DNA of 64,000 bases from Laburnicola sp. R22_1 (lineage: Eukaryota > Ascomycota > Dothideomycetes > Pleosporales > Didymosphaeriaceae): positions 434,001-498,000 of the forward strand of contig JACONQ010000019.1 of NCBI GenBank assembly GCA_014281115.1, read 5' to 3'. The translations under genes were made by a program, and so were the position numbers. The first letter of the stretch is position 1, and each line of letters begins with the position of its first letter. This document shows positions 62,163 to 64,000 of this stretch, piece by piece. The notes under the pieces are model-generated. The model made no database searches. It saw only the letters and a program-made list of their open reading frames with translations, and had not been told where the DNA came from.

Positions 62163-62442
62163 CCTATTCTACGTGGTTGTGACTGCACACAACACTTGTT
62201 CTTGCCTTTTTGGCCGCTCTGCTATGTTTTGCCGTCTTTCATTATCTTACCACAAGATTGTGGAAAGGCGTATTCTACAAGGGACTATCAACATATCTCG
62301 GGTGAGAAGTAATAGCCCGTCTATCATACATACATACATAATACAGTACCCAGTACCCCCGCAAACCTAGCTTACAAAGAATACATTTTGTACATTCCGG
62401 CACCTGGCATACGCCCAGTGTCCTTGGGTATCATGTGGGAAT
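62163..62442. other. 3' region of PET127 next to the transposon nest
   Basis: 280 bp between the right end of the element and the PET127 stop codon. It contains a short CATA microsatellite near 62327-62342 and probably the PET127 3' UTR and polyadenylation site. Confidence 0.5.
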
Positions 62443-64000
62443 TCATAGAGTCTTTCCTGTCTGGACCTGCGATCCTGGACCGAGTGGCTGGTATACCTGC
62501 TGTTCCTCCTCCGCAGCTAACGCATCCTGCTCTTCTCTCCACTTTCGCCCCTTGTTGCTGAAGCTCTTGATCACTTTCAGGTACTTGACCATCTGAGCTC
62601 TGTTTTTCTCTCGTTCTTCGCCGATAAGTTCGTTGCGCTTCGCCTTGACCTTTTCGTATAGCCCCCAGCGGTCCTCTTCTTTCAACTCTCGTACGTGGTA
62701 CTCGATCGTCCAAGTATCCTGGGGCTCAAGATCCTGAGGCCTGTCTACATACGCTCCGTTGAGCTTGTGACGCACTGCCAGGGTCCATGCCATCAATGGG
62801 CCGCTCGGGGGTACCGTGTGGTTTTCATCACCCTCTTGCGATGACTCCTGGACTTCCTCTATCACATTCGCGTTTGACTCTGTCGAAACCTGATGGTCGA
62901 CTTCTCCAGCTTGTTCGATTCCTTCTTCTTCCTCCTCCACTTCTGGCTCATCATCTATGCCATTGACTTCATCATTCACCCTATCCTGTATATCGTGCCA
63001 CTCAGCCTGTATTTGCGGATCATCGCGCTTGACTCCCACGACGTCGCGCTCGAATGCCTTGTGTGCCTCTATGAGCTTATTTTGCATCGCGTCTGCTTGT
63101 TCTTCCGTCACAGGCTCGGCAAAGATGTACATGAAGGGCGGATTGCCGCGACTACTTTTGTGGGTGTGGAAGTGTAGATGCAGCGTCTGCTCGCATTAGC
63201 CTAAGTGATGCCTAACGTTGCCATAGCCCTTACAGTATCAGGAAACTTTTCAGTAGCCTTCTGCATCAACTCATCCAAGAGACGGATGCTGAGTTTGAAC
63301 TCTTGGTCGCCTAGGCACGTGTCTGTTTGACCATGAAGGACATTGTCCATGTCTGATATGCTGAGGTACTGAAAGCCAAAAATGCGTTCTATGTTGTGAT
63401 ATGCAACGAAGATGCCGTCCATGCGGCCCATTCGGACTTGCAGGGAATACTTGAGCATGGTCGCTCTCGTCATATCGTAGAACTCACGCTCGAACGACTC
63501 CCATTCGCCACGATCATAGCGTAGCTGGTAGCCCGAGCCTTTTTCATATTCTTTGTGGTTCATGCGAATTGAAACAACGGCGCGCGTTTTCAAATCGAAC
63601 ACGCCGCTTCCTGGTAAACGGGGGTCGTGGGCGTCCAGCTGAGAGCGCATGAGGAAGTTACCAAGCTTGGAATAATGGTAGCAGCGCGCTGATTGGTCTT
63701 CGCTGGGAGCATCTTCGGGACTAGAACGACGATATCGTTCAAACTCCTGACGTTCTACAGTTAAAAGCTTTTCGAGAGAATGCCCCAGCCAGCTCATAAT
63801 GTTTGGCTGATCGTACATTTTATCGGCGTCAATGGCGTACACGCCCTCCTTCCTTCGAAGAAAAATGGCACTCGGACCCTGGGTGATTTTGGAGAATTTG
63901 GGGGTCGGGTTCGGAAACTTGCGCGAGAGCATTTCATGGTTTAGCGGGCGGAAGTTGGACAACAAGAAGTGGAAATGCTGCAGGACACCCGACATGCTCG
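62443..64000 (-). CDS. PET127: Pet127-like mitochondrial RNA-processing protein, 5' part outside window
   Basis: Two visible exons, 63234 to the window edge and 62443-63186, with a 47-bp intron, give about 500 C-terminal residues. Diagnostic segments are FRPLNHEMLSRKFPNPTPKF, SKITQGPSAIFLRRKEGVYA, IDADKMYDQPNIMSWLGHSL, CYHYSKLGNFLMRSQLDAHD, DPRLPGSGVFDLKTRAVVSI and RIFGFQYLSISDMDNVLHGQ. These match the conserved core of Pet127, a membrane-associated mitochondrial protein needed for 5' end processing and turnover of mitochondrial RNAs in yeast. This core has a PD-(D/E)XK nuclease-like look (SGVFDLKTRAVVSIR has the D...(D/E)xK arrangement). An acidic insert (EPEVEEEEEGIEQ) and a basic C-terminal helix follow. 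An internal ATG at 63995 is unlikely to be the true start, because yeast Pet127 is 800 aa. Confidence 0.92.

Larger units (their letters stand above)
57012..62164. mobile_element. Outermost TIR element (MITE-like foldback, about 0.86 kb) carrying two nested transposons
   Basis: Terminal inverted repeats at 57013-57048 and 62127-62162 match at 34 of 36 positions and begin GGCCTGTTTAGTA. The heptamer TATTCTA lies just outside both ends (57005-57011 and 62165-62171), a likely target-site duplication; a 7-8 bp duplication with a GGCCTG-type end is hAT-like. Without the inserted elements (57382-61671) it is about 860 bp, AT-rich, with no coding frame of its own. Its left arm holds a long nested palindrome, half of which recurs as a direct copy in the right arm. 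It is non-autonomous as seen here. Confidence 0.85.

Overview
The window is eukaryotic, filamentous-ascomycete DNA, most likely from a Dothideomycete (class inferred from protein style; no marker gene is present to prove it). The reasons are many short introns (mostly 47-65 bp, GT-AG, with a CTAAC-type branch site 10-20 nt before the acceptor), dense genes on both strands, fungal-only families (Pbn1, Knr4, promethin-type LDO, YDR124W-like helical bundle, Pet127), and an AT-rich island of mutated pogo/Fot transposons that looks like repeat-induced point mutation (RIP). I see no operons, Shine-Dalgarno sites, CRISPR arrays, rRNA or convincing tRNA genes.

Left part (0-21 kb): a CorA-like membrane protein (+), a doubtful glycine-rich small gene (-), heat shock factor HSF1 (-), the cell-wall regulator Knr4/Smi1 (-), a promethin/LDO lipid-droplet protein (-) divergent from RNA polymerase I subunit A49 (+), a small stress-type repeat protein (+) whose intron cannot be placed canonically, a derlin (-), a small two-helix membrane protein (-), and a 600-residue coiled-coil protein (-).

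Middle (19.9-36.9 kb): an apparent fusion of a SAM methyltransferase and a GFA/CENP-V zinc domain (-), divergent from a peroxisomal-type copper amine oxidase (+). Then come an F-box protein (+), a BTB/POZ protein (+), a SARAF homologue with a GC-AG intron (-) divergent from PBN1 (+), and the SUMO E1 subunit AOS1 (-) divergent from an unknown acidic nuclear-type protein (+), with a ~55 bp minisatellite between the last two.

Right part (39.5-64 kb): SAC3/GANP mRNA export factor (-), a YDR124W-like/DUF2841 protein (-), a full-length ABCC/MRP transporter (-), a UBA/UIM-type ubiquitin-binding protein with a 31-nt intron (-), a 5.15 kb nest of three transposable elements, and the 3' part of PET127 (-), which runs off the right edge.

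The most unusual items are the nested elements (a foldback TIR element with a probable 7-bp target duplication, containing a RIP-damaged Fot/pogo element, which contains a second pogo element of another family) and the methyltransferase-GFA fusion opposite an amine oxidase, which suggests a locus for amine or aldehyde metabolism. Exon coordinates below were worked out by hand; where I give a protein length, the exon lengths sum to a whole number of codons.
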